Both the position numbers and the translations under genes were made by a program. DNA of 64,000 nt from the NCBI RefSeq assembly GCF_900156825.1, contig NZ_FTOV01000001.1, forward strand, positions 186,001 through 250,000. Reading direction: 5' to 3'. Positions 35,440 to 43,820 of the stretch are shown in pieces. The notes under the pieces are model-generated. The model saw only the letters and a program-made list of their open reading frames with translations, searched no databases and was not told the origin of the DNA. Source of the stretch: Chryseobacterium gambrini (lineage in GTDB: Bacteria > Bacteroidota > Bacteroidia > Flavobacteriales > Weeksellaceae). Numbering within the stretch: the first letter of the stretch is position 1; each line of letters begins with the position of its first letter.

Positions 35440-35766
35440 ATGAAAGAAACATTTGGCGAATATATTCACAAGCTAAGATTAGATAATGGTTTAACATTAA
35501 CTAAACTTGCGGCTGCATTAGACATAGACCAATCTACCTTATCAAAAATTGAAAACGGTAAAAGAAATGTACCTGCTGAAATAATACCGAAACTTTCAGC
35601 ATTTTTCAGTCTTGACTTAAAAAAATTAGAACACGAGTATCTAAGCGAAAGAATTGCAGAATTAATTTATCCGGAGGAGGAAACTCAAAAGCTATTTTTA
35701 GCTGCTGAGGAGAAAGCAAAATATATGAGAATTAAAAACCAACATCAAAGTACACTCAAGTTTTAA
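35440..35766 (+). CDS. XRE-family HTH regulator (restriction-modification controller-like)
   Basis: The 108-residue protein has an XRE helix-turn-helix in the N-terminal half (LTLTKLAAALDIDQSTLSKI, then ENGKRNVPAEIIPKLSAFF). It precedes the methyltransferase gene by 2 bases and is the first gene of the cassette, the place of a controller (C) protein that times restriction enzyme expression. The C-terminal 45 residues (SERIAELIYPEEE and on) are less typical of C proteins. Role inferred from position. Confidence 0.75.
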   Translation: MKETFGEYIHKLRLDNGLTLTKLAAALDIDQSTLSKIENGKRNVPAEIIPKLSAFFSLDLKKLEHEYLSERIAELIYPEEETQKLFLAAEEKAKYMRIKNQHQSTLKF

Positions 35767-35768
35767 TT

Positions 35769-36824
35769 ATGGTAGGAGCATCATTATTTTCAAGTGCAGG
35801 CATAGCAGAAACTTACTTTGAAGAAGTAGGAATTAATATTATCGCTGCTAACGAATTGGTTCAGGAAAGAGCTGACCTATATCAGGCATTGTATCCAAAT
35901 TCTAAAATGATTGCAGGTAGCATTTTAGACGATAAGATTTTTAAAACACTCGTAGAAAGTACCCCTGAAAAATTAGACTTTCTAATTGCTTCACCACCTT
36001 GTCAAGGAATGAGTGTTGCAGGAAAAAATCGGAATATTGAGCAAATGCTTAAAGATGAAAGGAATTATCTTGTTTTTAAAATAATTGATTTCATTAAATT
36101 AAAATCTCCCGATTTTGTACTGATAGAAAATGTACCAACATTTTTTAAGATGGTTTTGCCATACCAAAATCAACATTTAAAAGTAATAGAGATTTTAAAT
36201 CTATTATTCGGCAAAGAATACAAAATTGAAGCTAATGTGTATGATGCTTCTGAATATGGTGTTGCTCAAAGACGGACAAGAGCAATCATAAAATTGTACC
36301 GAAAAGACAAAAAATGGGGACAACCTATAAAGTCTGAAAAGCAAATAACAGTCGAAGAAAAGATTGGTTTTTTACCAAGTATTGAGGCAGGAGAACAGTC
36401 AAAAATAAAATGGCATTTTGCCCGAAAACATTCGGATAATCACGTACTGTGGATGAAGCATACCCCAACAGGAAAAACCGCTTTTGAAAATGAAGAATAC
36501 TTTCCTATAAAATCTAATGGAGAAAAAATAAAAAGTTACAATACCACATACCGACGAATTAAATGGGATGAACCCGCTCCCACCATTACAATGCGAAATG
36601 ATGCAATCAGTTCACAATTGAATGTGCATCCAGGAAGAAAATTAAAAAACGGAACTTATTCTGATGCAAGAGTTTTAACACCTTTGGAGTTAATGTTGTT
36701 GTCCTCTCTTCCACAAAATTGGAATATCCCGGATAATACACCTGAATTACTTATTAGAAAATGTATTGGAGAATGTATTCCGCCTTTGTTAATTAAAAAT
36801 ATTGTTGCTCAAATAAATCAATAA
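35769..36824 (+). CDS. DNA cytosine-5 methyltransferase
   Basis: The 351-residue protein has the m5C methyltransferase motifs: motif I SLFSSAGIAETYF, motif IV ASPPCQGMSVAG with the catalytic Cys (about residue 78), motif VI VLIENVPTFF (about 118-127), motif VIII VAQRRTRAIIK (about 170-180), and a C-terminal LTPLELMLLSSLPQ. It protects host DNA against the endonuclease encoded 1 base downstream. Second methyltransferase at 38283 suggests an asymmetric target, one enzyme per strand. Confidence 0.92.
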   Translation: MVGASLFSSAGIAETYFEEVGINIIAANELVQERADLYQALYPNSKMIAGSILDDKIFKTLVESTPEKLDFLIASPPCQGMSVAGKNRNIEQMLKDERNYLVFKIIDFIKLKSPDFVLIENVPTFFKMVLPYQNQHLKVIEILNLLFGKEYKIEANVYDASEYGVAQRRTRAIIKLYRKDKKWGQPIKSEKQITVEEKIGFLPSIEAGEQSKIKWHFARKHSDNHVLWMKHTPTGKTAFENEEYFPIKSNGEKIKSYNTTYRRIKWDEPAPTITMRNDAISSQLNVHPGRKLKNGTYSDARVLTPLELMLLSSLPQNWNIPDNTPELLIRKCIGECIPPLLIKNIVAQINQ

Positions 36825-36825
36825 T

Positions 36826-38274
36826 ATGACTTTACGAATTGATAGTAAGAAATGGATTTTATACAGACATACAAGAGATTTTGAAAAACTTTGTGTTGTT
36901 GCTGAATTTTTGAAGTCATACACCAAGACAGGAATTTCAAAAGATGAGAAAGCGCAATTAAATTCAAAGTTACGTGAGTTAGGTTTGTATAGCGAAAGAA
37001 ATCCTGAATTACCGCTTGATGCGATAAACCATAAAATCAATCAGCTTTCATATTATATGTTTGGCTACCAAGCCAAGGTTGATGGGCAAGACCGTTTTTT
37101 ATTTAGTCCGCTTGGAAACTTATTTTTGAAAAACGTTGGGGATAAAGAGAAAATAGCCAAAATATTTCTTACAATGCTTTGGGCTGTACAATATCCCCAT
37201 CCACATAGCGGAACGGATAGCGAATTTCAGCTTTATCCATTTCGTTTGATTTATAAATTGCTTTCAGAACCAAAACTATCTAACAAACTTTATGCTTTTG
37301 AGGTTGCGTACGTTGTTGTGTTTCTCAAAGAAGCTACTCAAAAAACATATGATGTCTTAATAAATGAATTATTAGCATTAAGAAAGTTTTCAGATGAAGA
37401 AATTGCTCAAAAATTTCAAGAAGACAGACACGCTTATGTGAACTCTGCTTATGAATGGGATTATTACGTTTCAAGTCTGTTTGAAAGTGCAGGTGTATTG
37501 AACAAACGAGAGGGAATTGTTATAACCAAACTACAACACGGAACAACCAATACTTTTAGGAAAATAACAAGAAACGAGGTTGCAATTCCTGAAAATTTAA
37601 AACAGTTAGTTCAGCAATTAGAAAATGAATATTCTTTTTTAGCAAAGCCTCTGTTGCTTAACGACCCTGAACGTTTGAAAATTGATGTTATTAAGGAAAT
37701 TTACAGTTTTTACCCTAAGACACTTTTAGTTGAAATTGGCGAAGTAGCTGATGATATAAAATTTGAATTGCTTAATCTTCCGAAAATTATAGAACAATAC
37801 GCAAACAATAACGAAGGAGCGGAAGCATATCTTTTTGAAGATGCTTTGACAGATGGTTTCAATATGTTCTACAATATAGAAGCCGAAAAAGTAGGCGGAG
37901 CAGGAAACACTGATTTGGAATGCCTGTATATTCCTAAAAAGAAAAAATTCGCCGTTGATGCCAAGTCGACCAAAAACAAACTTTCGGGTGTAAATGCTGG
38001 AAGATTAGAAGGGCACCGAGAAAAAATTGGGGGAGCTTACACAATTGTAGTTACGCCAAGATATGTTCCAGCGGTACTTCAAGATATTCGCACAAGTCCG
38101 ATTGTAATTATTCGGGCAAACACTTTTTCGGAATATTTATACAACTGTATTGATAATGACGTGAGAGAAATTGACTACGAAGATTTTGATAATATCATCG
38201 TCAATAATCTTGGAAAAGACATCAGTAAAAACATTTCGGACCTGACTATTTCAAGGTTTGCAGCAAAAAATTAA
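36826..38274 (+). CDS. Type II restriction endonuclease (probable type IIS, PD-(D/E)XK)
   Basis: The 482-residue protein lies between two DNA methyltransferases, which fixes its general role. The C-terminal third has a PD-(D/E)XK-like core: GGAGNTDLECLYI, then KKKKFAVDAKSTKNK (about residues 365-390), and a following EGHREKIGGAYTIVV strand. The N-terminal 300 residues would be the recognition part (LGNLFLKNVGDKEKIAKIF resembles AlwI-type enzymes). The exact family and target sequence cannot be told from sequence alone. Confidence 0.78.
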   Translation: MTLRIDSKKWILYRHTRDFEKLCVVAEFLKSYTKTGISKDEKAQLNSKLRELGLYSERNPELPLDAINHKINQLSYYMFGYQAKVDGQDRFLFSPLGNLFLKNVGDKEKIAKIFLTMLWAVQYPHPHSGTDSEFQLYPFRLIYKLLSEPKLSNKLYAFEVAYVVVFLKEATQKTYDVLINELLALRKFSDEEIAQKFQEDRHAYVNSAYEWDYYVSSLFESAGVLNKREGIVITKLQHGTTNTFRKITRNEVAIPENLKQLVQQLENEYSFLAKPLLLNDPERLKIDVIKEIYSFYPKTLLVEIGEVADDIKFELLNLPKIIEQYANNNEGAEAYLFEDALTDGFNMFYNIEAEKVGGAGNTDLECLYIPKKKKFAVDAKSTKNKLSGVNAGRLEGHREKIGGAYTIVVTPRYVPAVLQDIRTSPIVIIRANTFSEYLYNCIDNDVREIDYEDFDNIIVNNLGKDISKNISDLTISRFAAKN

Positions 38275-38282
38275 AACTTACG

Positions 38283-39044
38283 ATGATTACAATTACGAGA
38301 GAAAATAATATGGAATTAATGGCAAGATATCCAGACAACTATTTTGACCTTGCCATAGTCGACCCACCTTATGGGATTTTAAACAAAACAAAAAGAGGTG
38401 GCGACTACAAATTTAATATGGATGAGTACAGTCAATGGGATGTAAAACCCAATGATGATTACTTTAATGAGTTACTTCGGGTTTCAAAAAATCAGATTAT
38501 TTGGGGAGGAAACTATTTCGGACAACTTTGGCTAAAAAGCGAATACAACAAAGGGTTTATTATTTGGGATAAAAACCAACCCGAAACATTGAATAATTTT
38601 TCAATGGCAGAAATGGCTTGGTCATCATTAGACAAGCCTTCAAAAATTTTCAGATTTAGTGTAAGAAAAAATAGAAATAAAATCCACCCAACACAAAAAC
38701 CAGTAGAGCTTTACGAATGGCTTTTGAAAATGTATGCTAATCAAGGAGATAAAATCTTAGATACTCATTTGGGAAGTGGAACAATTGCAATTGCGTGTTA
38801 TAATGCAGGATTGAGTTTGACAGCTTGCGAAATTAGCGAAACCTACTATTTAAAAGCATTAGATAAGATAAAGGAAGTCATTCCCGAAAGTGCAATCCAT
38901 ACGAATGATTTAGATGCTTTTTCTCTGACATTTCCCGAGCAAACAAAATCGAAAAACGGATTATATAAACAATATCAAGAACAGGTAGAACAATTGAGAT
39001 TATTTAAAGAAGAACGAGCAAAGTACTATGCAGGTGTGAGATAG
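38283..39044 (+). CDS. DNA amino-methyltransferase (N6-adenine or N4-cytosine), beta class
   Basis: The 253-residue protein has motif IV AIVDPPYGI near the N-terminus (residues 24-32) and the SAM-binding motif LDTHLGSGTIAIACYNAG late (about residues 158-176), the motif order of the beta class; HPTQKPVELYEWL (motif X region) comes just before. DPPY favours N6-adenine methylation. With the m5C enzyme it would protect the two strands of an asymmetric site. It starts 8 bases after the endonuclease gene. Confidence 0.88.
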   Translation: MITITRENNMELMARYPDNYFDLAIVDPPYGILNKTKRGGDYKFNMDEYSQWDVKPNDDYFNELLRVSKNQIIWGGNYFGQLWLKSEYNKGFIIWDKNQPETLNNFSMAEMAWSSLDKPSKIFRFSVRKNRNKIHPTQKPVELYEWLLKMYANQGDKILDTHLGSGTIAIACYNAGLSLTACEISETYYLKALDKIKEVIPESAIHTNDLDAFSLTFPEQTKSKNGLYKQYQEQVEQLRLFKEERAKYYAGVR

Positions 39045-39074
39045 TTCCCATATAGCCATCTCCAAAATAATGTA

Positions 39075-39665
39075 ATGAAAAAAGTAAAACTAAATAATAT
39101 CGCAATTTTTGTGTTGTTCATTACATCATATATTCCGTTGTTTGGATTATTGATTTTGCGACAAGTCAAGCAAAATATTGATTATTTGAATTTTGGAGGT
39201 TTTAGTCAAGAAAGTGTATTTCTGGCTTTAGCAAAATTTGGGTTAAGCGTTTTTCTTTTTCTTACTGCAATATTCGGTTATATAGGGCTGAAATTTTTAT
39301 TGATAAATTTAGATATAAAAAAATCAAATGGAGAGCTTGTAAAAGTCGTTGAAGTAGAAAACAAGAATAGTGAAAGCATCAGTTACATCTCAACTTACAT
39401 TGTTCCCTTCATCTTCCAAGACACAAATAACTTATTTGACATTACGTCGATTTTCATTGTCTTGATAATCATATTTTTCATTTATACAAAATCAAATATG
39501 ATTGTAATAAATCCAATATTGAGTATTACTCATACCCTTTACCAAATTGATTACAACAAGAAGAGCCAAACAAAAAAAGCTCTTTTGATAACAAAAGATG
39601 AAGATTTGGAAAGCGGGCAAGAAATAAAAATAAACTTAATTACGAAAAATATTTATTATGGATAA
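39075..39665 (+). CDS. kwaA: KwaA-like membrane protein (Kiwa anti-phage system)
   Basis: The 196-residue protein has membrane segments IAIFVLFITSYIPLFGLLIL, FLALAKFGLSVFLFLTAIFG, and a later ISTYIVPFI...FIVLIIIFFIY pair, then NPILSITHTLYQIDY. These features, the length and the partner gene fit KwaA, the membrane part of the Kiwa defence system, which senses phage at the envelope. It starts 30 bases after the methyltransferase and overlaps kwaB by 8 bases. Confidence 0.72.
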   Translation: MKKVKLNNIAIFVLFITSYIPLFGLLILRQVKQNIDYLNFGGFSQESVFLALAKFGLSVFLFLTAIFGYIGLKFLLINLDIKKSNGELVKVVEVENKNSESISYISTYIVPFIFQDTNNLFDITSIFIVLIIIFFIYTKSNMIVINPILSITHTLYQIDYNKKSQTKKALLITKDEDLESGQEIKINLITKNIYYG

Positions 39666-40677
39666 ATCCATTTTGGTCGATATAATTGGTCAGGCAAGTG
39701 CGGAAAACTTAAAGATGTATTTTGTCACTCGTATTCTCAAAGAAGGAATGAAAGCTAACGCACGTGTTTTGGAAAAGTTTGACTTTAAAGTTTATCAGAT
39801 AGAGATTACGGATGAAGTAAGAAACTATCTTTATGAACTTTCATTGAAACAGTTCAAAAAAATTCAGGATAATGAAGATTTAAACTTTTTCGATTATGAT
39901 GTCATAGCTGACGAAACAGAACATCTGTTTACTTATCAAATGCAGAATAAAGTTGGCTCTTTTTCAGACGTTGTTTATAACCAATTAAACCAAAGCCCAC
40001 CGAAAATCACAGATTTAAACGATATACTCCAAGATGAAACTCTTTGGGCATATTGTGTCGAGTTTGAAATTGACAGTAATAAATCTTTTTATACATTTAG
40101 AAAAATATCCCCCGGAAAAGTAGGAGTGGAAAAGGAAAAAGACGGAGAAAAGAAAAGCTTAGGCAGTCAGATAAGGACTTTTTTTGACACCAATACCAAT
40201 ACACTTTCATTGCTAAAAAGCGATACTGTTTATTTAGACAAACAAATAGATTGTATCTTTTATGAAGAAACTTTTTACGTATTGAAGAAATTTTACTTTG
40301 AGCAACTTGTCGGATTACAAGAAGAATATAAGAAGAGAGCGGAAGACGTAGCAACATCAATATCTAAACATCAGTGTTTTGGAGATATTAAGCTTCTAAC
40401 TGATAAAATAGAAACAAAAGCTTCTATTCATAAAAAGTTGATGAAGTTGGAAAAATTAGGAAATCTAAATTCTTTAACTTCTAAAAACATAAAAAAGTTG
40501 GAAACATTGGGTAAAAAGAAAAAAGCACCGATAAACTTAAAAGATGGTAAAATCCAATTTGAAACGGAAGAAGATATAGATAATGTGGTCAAACTATTAT
40601 GTGACTATTTCAAAACTGGAGATTATTCAGGTAAGCCCTACGGAACATACGCAGGTAAGTTACAAGTGACGGAATAA
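39658..40677 (+). CDS. kwaB: KwaB-like DUF4868 protein (Kiwa anti-phage system)
   Basis: The 339-residue protein resembles the DUF4868 family: LLKSDTVYLDKQIDCIFYEE, FYVLKKFYFEQLVGLQEEYK in the middle, and DNVVKLLCDYFKTGDYSGKP near the end. KwaB is the DNA-binding effector of Kiwa. The 8-base overlap with the membrane protein gene, and position after a restriction-modification set, support a defence cassette. A search against known Kiwa pairs would decide it. Confidence 0.72.
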   Translation: MDKSILVDIIGQASAENLKMYFVTRILKEGMKANARVLEKFDFKVYQIEITDEVRNYLYELSLKQFKKIQDNEDLNFFDYDVIADETEHLFTYQMQNKVGSFSDVVYNQLNQSPPKITDLNDILQDETLWAYCVEFEIDSNKSFYTFRKISPGKVGVEKEKDGEKKSLGSQIRTFFDTNTNTLSLLKSDTVYLDKQIDCIFYEETFYVLKKFYFEQLVGLQEEYKKRAEDVATSISKHQCFGDIKLLTDKIETKASIHKKLMKLEKLGNLNSLTSKNIKKLETLGKKKKAPINLKDGKIQFETEEDIDNVVKLLCDYFKTGDYSGKPYGTYAGKLQVTE

Positions 40678-40755
40678 TGTTGTCATTTCTCACAAGAGGC
40701 ATAATAAGATAATGTCACACTAATACGCAGTTATACTCCTAAAAAAAAGGGAATT

Positions 40756-41391
40756 CTATACAAACTCCCCAATGTCAAAATCACCCAAATCACTTTTCCG
40801 CAAGGTGGAAGAACCGTCGTCGCTTTCAGATGAAAGTGTGCTATCCAAAAGCTCGGCAATTTTTCGGGAAGCACCCTCAATGGAATTTTCCAGTAAGCTG
40901 AATAATTCGGTTCCCTGTAATTTCTGAACTATGGCTACCGCTGTTTCCTTTTGAGCCTGTTCCAAATTCTCTTTTTGGAGCAATGCCCCTACGGAGCTTA
41001 GTTCGTCGTAGGTAACCCCTTGGGCAAAACCGTTATCGCCACCGGATATTCCGTACCTGTTCCATTCTTCTTCCTCTTCCTCCAAATCAGGCATATTGCT
41101 GAAAACTTCGTCCAGTTCTTCCTGCGGAATTTGAATGCTGACGTTTTCGTTTTCGTCGTATTCAATGTCTAAATTATCAGGGTTTATCTCCTGTTCCGTT
41201 ATTTGGCTTTCATTGGCAGTGTTTGGCACTGAAAGGCTTCTTACTGGCTTGGGTTGCCCCATAATATCGGGCAGGTTCGGGTTAACTTTTTCCTGTTTGG
41301 ACTTTTGCTCCGACCTTTTATGAATGACAATCTTATCCTGCAAAAGCAGGACAATGACTATCAGCAGGCAAATCACAATTACTATTTCCAT
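40756..41391 (-). CDS. traD: Conjugal transfer protein TraD
   Basis: The 211-residue protein has an N-terminal membrane segment (IVIVICLLIVIVLLL), an acidic central region (EEEEEEWNRYGISGGDNGFA), and a helical C-terminus (VGALLQKENLEQAQKETAVA). It matches TraD proteins that follow the DUF3408 gene in Bacteroidetes transfer operons. It is the last gene of the traA-traD group; the defence cassette begins on the other strand beyond it. Repeat locus 3 lies inside its coding sequence. Confidence 0.75.
   Translation of the reverse strand: MEIVIVICLLIVIVLLLQDKIVIHKRSEQKSKQEKVNPNLPDIMGQPKPVRSLSVPNTANESQITEQEINPDNLDIEYDENENVSIQIPQEELDEVFSNMPDLEEEEEEWNRYGISGGDNGFAQGVTYDELSSVGALLQKENLEQAQKETAVAIVQKLQGTELFSLLENSIEGASRKIAELLDSTLSSESDDGSSTLRKSDLGDFDIGEFV
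41195..41237 (+). repeat. 20-bp-period repeat, locus 3 (inside traD)
   Basis: A full unit GGCAGTGTTTGGC (41215-41227) follows a partial unit ending TATTTGGC (41195-41207) by 7 bases and is followed after 7 bases by GGC (41235-41237). It keeps the 20-bp period although it lies in coding sequence. Confidence 0.65.
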
Positions 41392-41402
41392 AATCAGATG
41401 CT

Positions 41403-41852
41403 TTAAAAAATGGGTTTAAACTTTTCGTTGAAATCATCGGTAATGGCTTTTTCAAACATTTCAAAATGATGTTCCAGTATGTTATCGAGATAGGCATACA
41501 GGGGTATAGCATCTTTACCAATGACCTGTACAATACGGGATAAGCGTTCGTGGTAATCCTGTCGGATATAAATGCTTTTATCGCCCCGCTTTGTTATCGA
41601 ATGCGTTTTCAAAAAATGTTCGCCGTAGCTACCGTCAAGATTTTTCTTGGTGCGGTTGCGTTCCCTTTGTACAGGTTTGCTTTGTAGCAATTCTTCCTGT
41701 TTCACTTCTTCTTTTACAGTTTCTTTTTCAATCTCTTCAGGCAGTTCAGGTGGAAGCTGTAAGCCCTCTTTTTTAACGCCGTCCACCATCAGGTTCATCA
41801 TCAACTCCTCGTTGATGTCCGGCGTGGCTTTCCTTTTATTATCTTTTTCCAT
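41403..41852 (-). CDS. DUF3408 conjugal transfer protein (TraB/TraC)
   Basis: The 149-residue protein has a disordered acidic/basic N-terminal half and a C-terminal DUF3408 domain: HSITKRGDKSIYIRQDYHER, LSRIVQVIGKDAIPLYAYLD and NILEHHFEMFEKAI. The domain resembles ribbon-helix-helix DNA-binding folds. It follows the ParA-like gene by 4 bases, the layout of a partition pair (ATPase plus DNA-binding partner). Confidence 0.82.
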   Translation of the reverse strand: MEKDNKRKATPDINEELMMNLMVDGVKKEGLQLPPELPEEIEKETVKEEVKQEELLQSKPVQRERNRTKKNLDGSYGEHFLKTHSITKRGDKSIYIRQDYHERLSRIVQVIGKDAIPLYAYLDNILEHHFEMFEKAITDDFNEKFKPIF

Positions 41853-41856
41853 AAGG

Positions 41857-42624
41857 CTATAATTGAACGATTTTTAAAAATTCGCTGATGAACAGGTCTA
41901 ACTGGCAGGCTTTCATCAAACGCTCATCGGGAGGCATTACCGTAGAACGGAAAACCGTTTTGCTGTCCGCTTCGCTTTCCTTGCGAAAACGGGTGCTGTT
42001 CTTGATTTGGCTTTGCATCAGGCTTAACCCTAGTTGCCCGATAAGCTGATTGTACACGTCATATAAGGGTGTGCTTTCCCTGCCGTCCACTTGGTTCCAA
42101 AACAGGTTAATGCTTTGTATGGAAGTTTCGCCTTTTTTCATAATCACGTCCTGTAAAAGCTGCGTGAAGATGAGCGTACTTTCCATTACCACACGGTCTG
42201 CCGTGATAGGCGTAAAAATGTGGTGCATACCTGCCAACGCTTTCAGGATGCCGGGCGTGTTCACGGTTCCGGGCAGGTCGAAGAACAGCACATCAAGCGG
42301 AACAGGGGAAGTGTTTACAAATTCGTGCGCCGCATCGAGTACGCTATCCGCTTTGTGCTGCATAATGGGATAGGCTTTTTTATTGATGGTGGTAAACTGC
42401 TTATATGCCAGTTTTTTCAACGCCTCATTTTCCATTACCATTGCCAAATCACGGGTTTTCATTTTCATCAGGCTGTGCTGCGGAAAATCCGCATCAAAAA
42501 CGGCTACGTTGTAGCCCAACCGATAGTGCATCGTACTGGCGACAAGCGTGGTAAATGTGCTTTTGCCAACACCGCCTTTTTGAGAAGAAAAAGCGACAAA
42601 CAGAGGTTTCTTTCTTGTGTCCAT
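41857..42624 (-). CDS. traA: ParA family ATPase TraA
   Basis: The 255-residue protein has the deviant Walker A motif FSSQKGGVGKSTFTTLVAST (about residues 11-30), VAVFDADFPQHSLMKMK (A'), and FFDLPGTVNTPG (Walker B). It belongs to the ParA/MinD group and is the first gene of the tra region in CTnDOT-type elements. It probably positions or regulates transfer DNA. About 755 non-coding bases separate it from mobA on the other strand. Confidence 0.9.
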   Translation of the reverse strand: MDTRKKPLFVAFSSQKGGVGKSTFTTLVASTMHYRLGYNVAVFDADFPQHSLMKMKTRDLAMVMENEALKKLAYKQFTTINKKAYPIMQHKADSVLDAAHEFVNTSPVPLDVLFFDLPGTVNTPGILKALAGMHHIFTPITADRVVMESTLIFTQLLQDVIMKKGETSIQSINLFWNQVDGRESTPLYDVYNQLIGQLGLSLMQSQIKNSTRFRKESEADSKTVFRSTVMPPDERLMKACQLDLFISEFLKIVQL

Positions 42625-42659
42625 ATTTTTAAAATTTAAAGTTTACATCTTACTGTTTT

Positions 42660-43000
42660 CAGTCTTGCAGGCTTTCAGCCGTGCAGTCCTGATTTCGTGC
42701 TGTCTTTCTTGCAGGATAGCTATCAGGCTTGCCTGCGGGAATTGCTGATTGCCTGCTTTCCTGCTGTACAGCAGCAATGCTTTCATTCAGGCATCCTATC
42801 AGGCGTGATTGCGTTCTTGCATTCGTTCCGTCCGTCATTATATCCATCACGCAGGCTTGATTGTCTGATAGCAGGCTGTCACGCTTTCCGTCATTCCTGC
42901 GCTCTTGCATTCCTGCAATCTTGCAGGCAGGATAACCTGCCATCTTGAATGTATGCCGTCTGCTCGTCCTGAAGCACGGGCTGCCTGCCTGCCTGTCAAC
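42660..43000. repeat. Degenerate short-repeat region upstream of traA
   Basis: Within about 300 bases, TTGCAGG (near 42665, 42709 and 42911), CTTGCATTC (two near 42817 and 42905), TCAGGC and CCTGC recur many times without strict period. The region is GC-richer than flanking genes and lies between divergent traA and mobA. An open frame on the minus strand (42659-43219) is an artefact of the absence of stops in this composition. Confidence 0.5.
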
Positions 43001-43046
43001 ATTCAGGGGCAAAGAACTCATCAAATTCAATCGGTTGTATAGCGGT

Positions 43047-43079
43047 GGCAGTGTTTGGCGTTCAGAGGCAGCATTTGGC
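43047..43079 (+). repeat. 20-bp-period repeat, locus 4 (two units)
   Basis: GGCAGTGTTTGGC (43047-43059) and GGCAGCATTTGGC (43067-43079) are separated by 7 bases. A weaker third unit may follow at 43087. It lies between traA and mobA. Confidence 0.75.
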
Positions 43080-43260
43080 ACTGTGTCACAGTGCAACGCT
43101 ATCGTAAACAGGGCTTTACTTTGTATTGTACTTTTTATTAACGGATTTATGCAAAAGTCTTTTGACATATCAGGGGGTAACGGGAACGGCAACAAGCCGT
43201 TTTTCCCTGTTACATTCAATCCGTCCCGCAGGGCGGATTTTTGTGTTCACCGGAACACGG

Positions 43261-43312
43261 CAAGTTGTGTTTTGAGCATCTCGGAATGATTTCCGATGCT
43301 CAAAACAACTTG
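43261..43312. other. Nested hairpin upstream of mobA, candidate oriT
   Basis: The arms CAAGTTGT..TTTGAGCATC and GATGCTCAAAACAACTTG pair over about 18 bp, and GGAA/TTCC extends the stem to a TGAT loop; two 2-base bulges break the left arm. It lies 69 bases before the mobA start codon, and a smaller hairpin with a T-run (TCCCGCAGGGCGGATTTTT, near 43222) precedes it. Structured DNA directly before relaxase genes is typical of transfer origins; the assignment is inference. Confidence 0.45.
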
Positions 43313-43380
43313 CCCTTTGCAGGGGGCAGAAAACACCTTCCGAAGTCAGGGTTTTGTATGGATTTTAAAATGGATTAGTG

Positions 43381-43812
43381 ATGAACGATAACAACAAAAA
43401 ACAATTGAAAAAGACCGGACGCCGCCCCAAAGAAGACCCGGCGACAATCCGCTATACGATTTCCTTTAACGAGCAGGAACACGCCCGATTTCTTGCCCTT
43501 TTTGATAAATCAGGTATGCAGGTAAAGGCGCATTTTATAACGTCCTGCATCTTTGACAAGACCATAAAGACCATTCAGATTGACAAGGGAACGGTTGATT
43601 TTTATATGCGGCTGACCTCTTTTCACAGCCAGTTCCGTTCCATCGGCGTGAACTATAATCAGATTGTAAAGCTATTGTACCGTCATTTTTCGGAGAAAAA
43701 AGCCGCAGCGTTCCTGTACAAACTGGAAAAACAGACGGCTGAAATGGCGATGCTATGCCAAAAAATTATCCAAATAAGCGAGGAATTTGAAGCCAAATAC
43801 CTGAAAAAATAG
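43381..43812 (+). CDS. mobA: Mobilisation accessory protein MobA
   Basis: The protein is 143 residues from the ATG at 43381 (a GTG one codon earlier is also possible). It has a basic N-terminus (KKQLKKTGRRPKEDPATIRY) with a ribbon-helix-helix pattern (ISFNEQEHARFLALFDKSG) and a C-terminal helix pair. It matches the relaxosome accessory proteins encoded before MobB relaxases in Bacteroidetes, which bind oriT and help the nickase. The relaxase starts 8 bases after its stop. Confidence 0.83.
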   Translation: MNDNNKKQLKKTGRRPKEDPATIRYTISFNEQEHARFLALFDKSGMQVKAHFITSCIFDKTIKTIQIDKGTVDFYMRLTSFHSQFRSIGVNYNQIVKLLYRHFSEKKAAAFLYKLEKQTAEMAMLCQKIIQISEEFEAKYLKK

Positions 43813-43820
43813 CGGTAGAA

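Noticed and set aside
42659..43219. 186-codon open frame on the minus strand between traA and mobA
   Set aside because: It lies over the repeat region, has no recognisable domain, and its amino acids reflect the DNA repeats rather than a folded protein.
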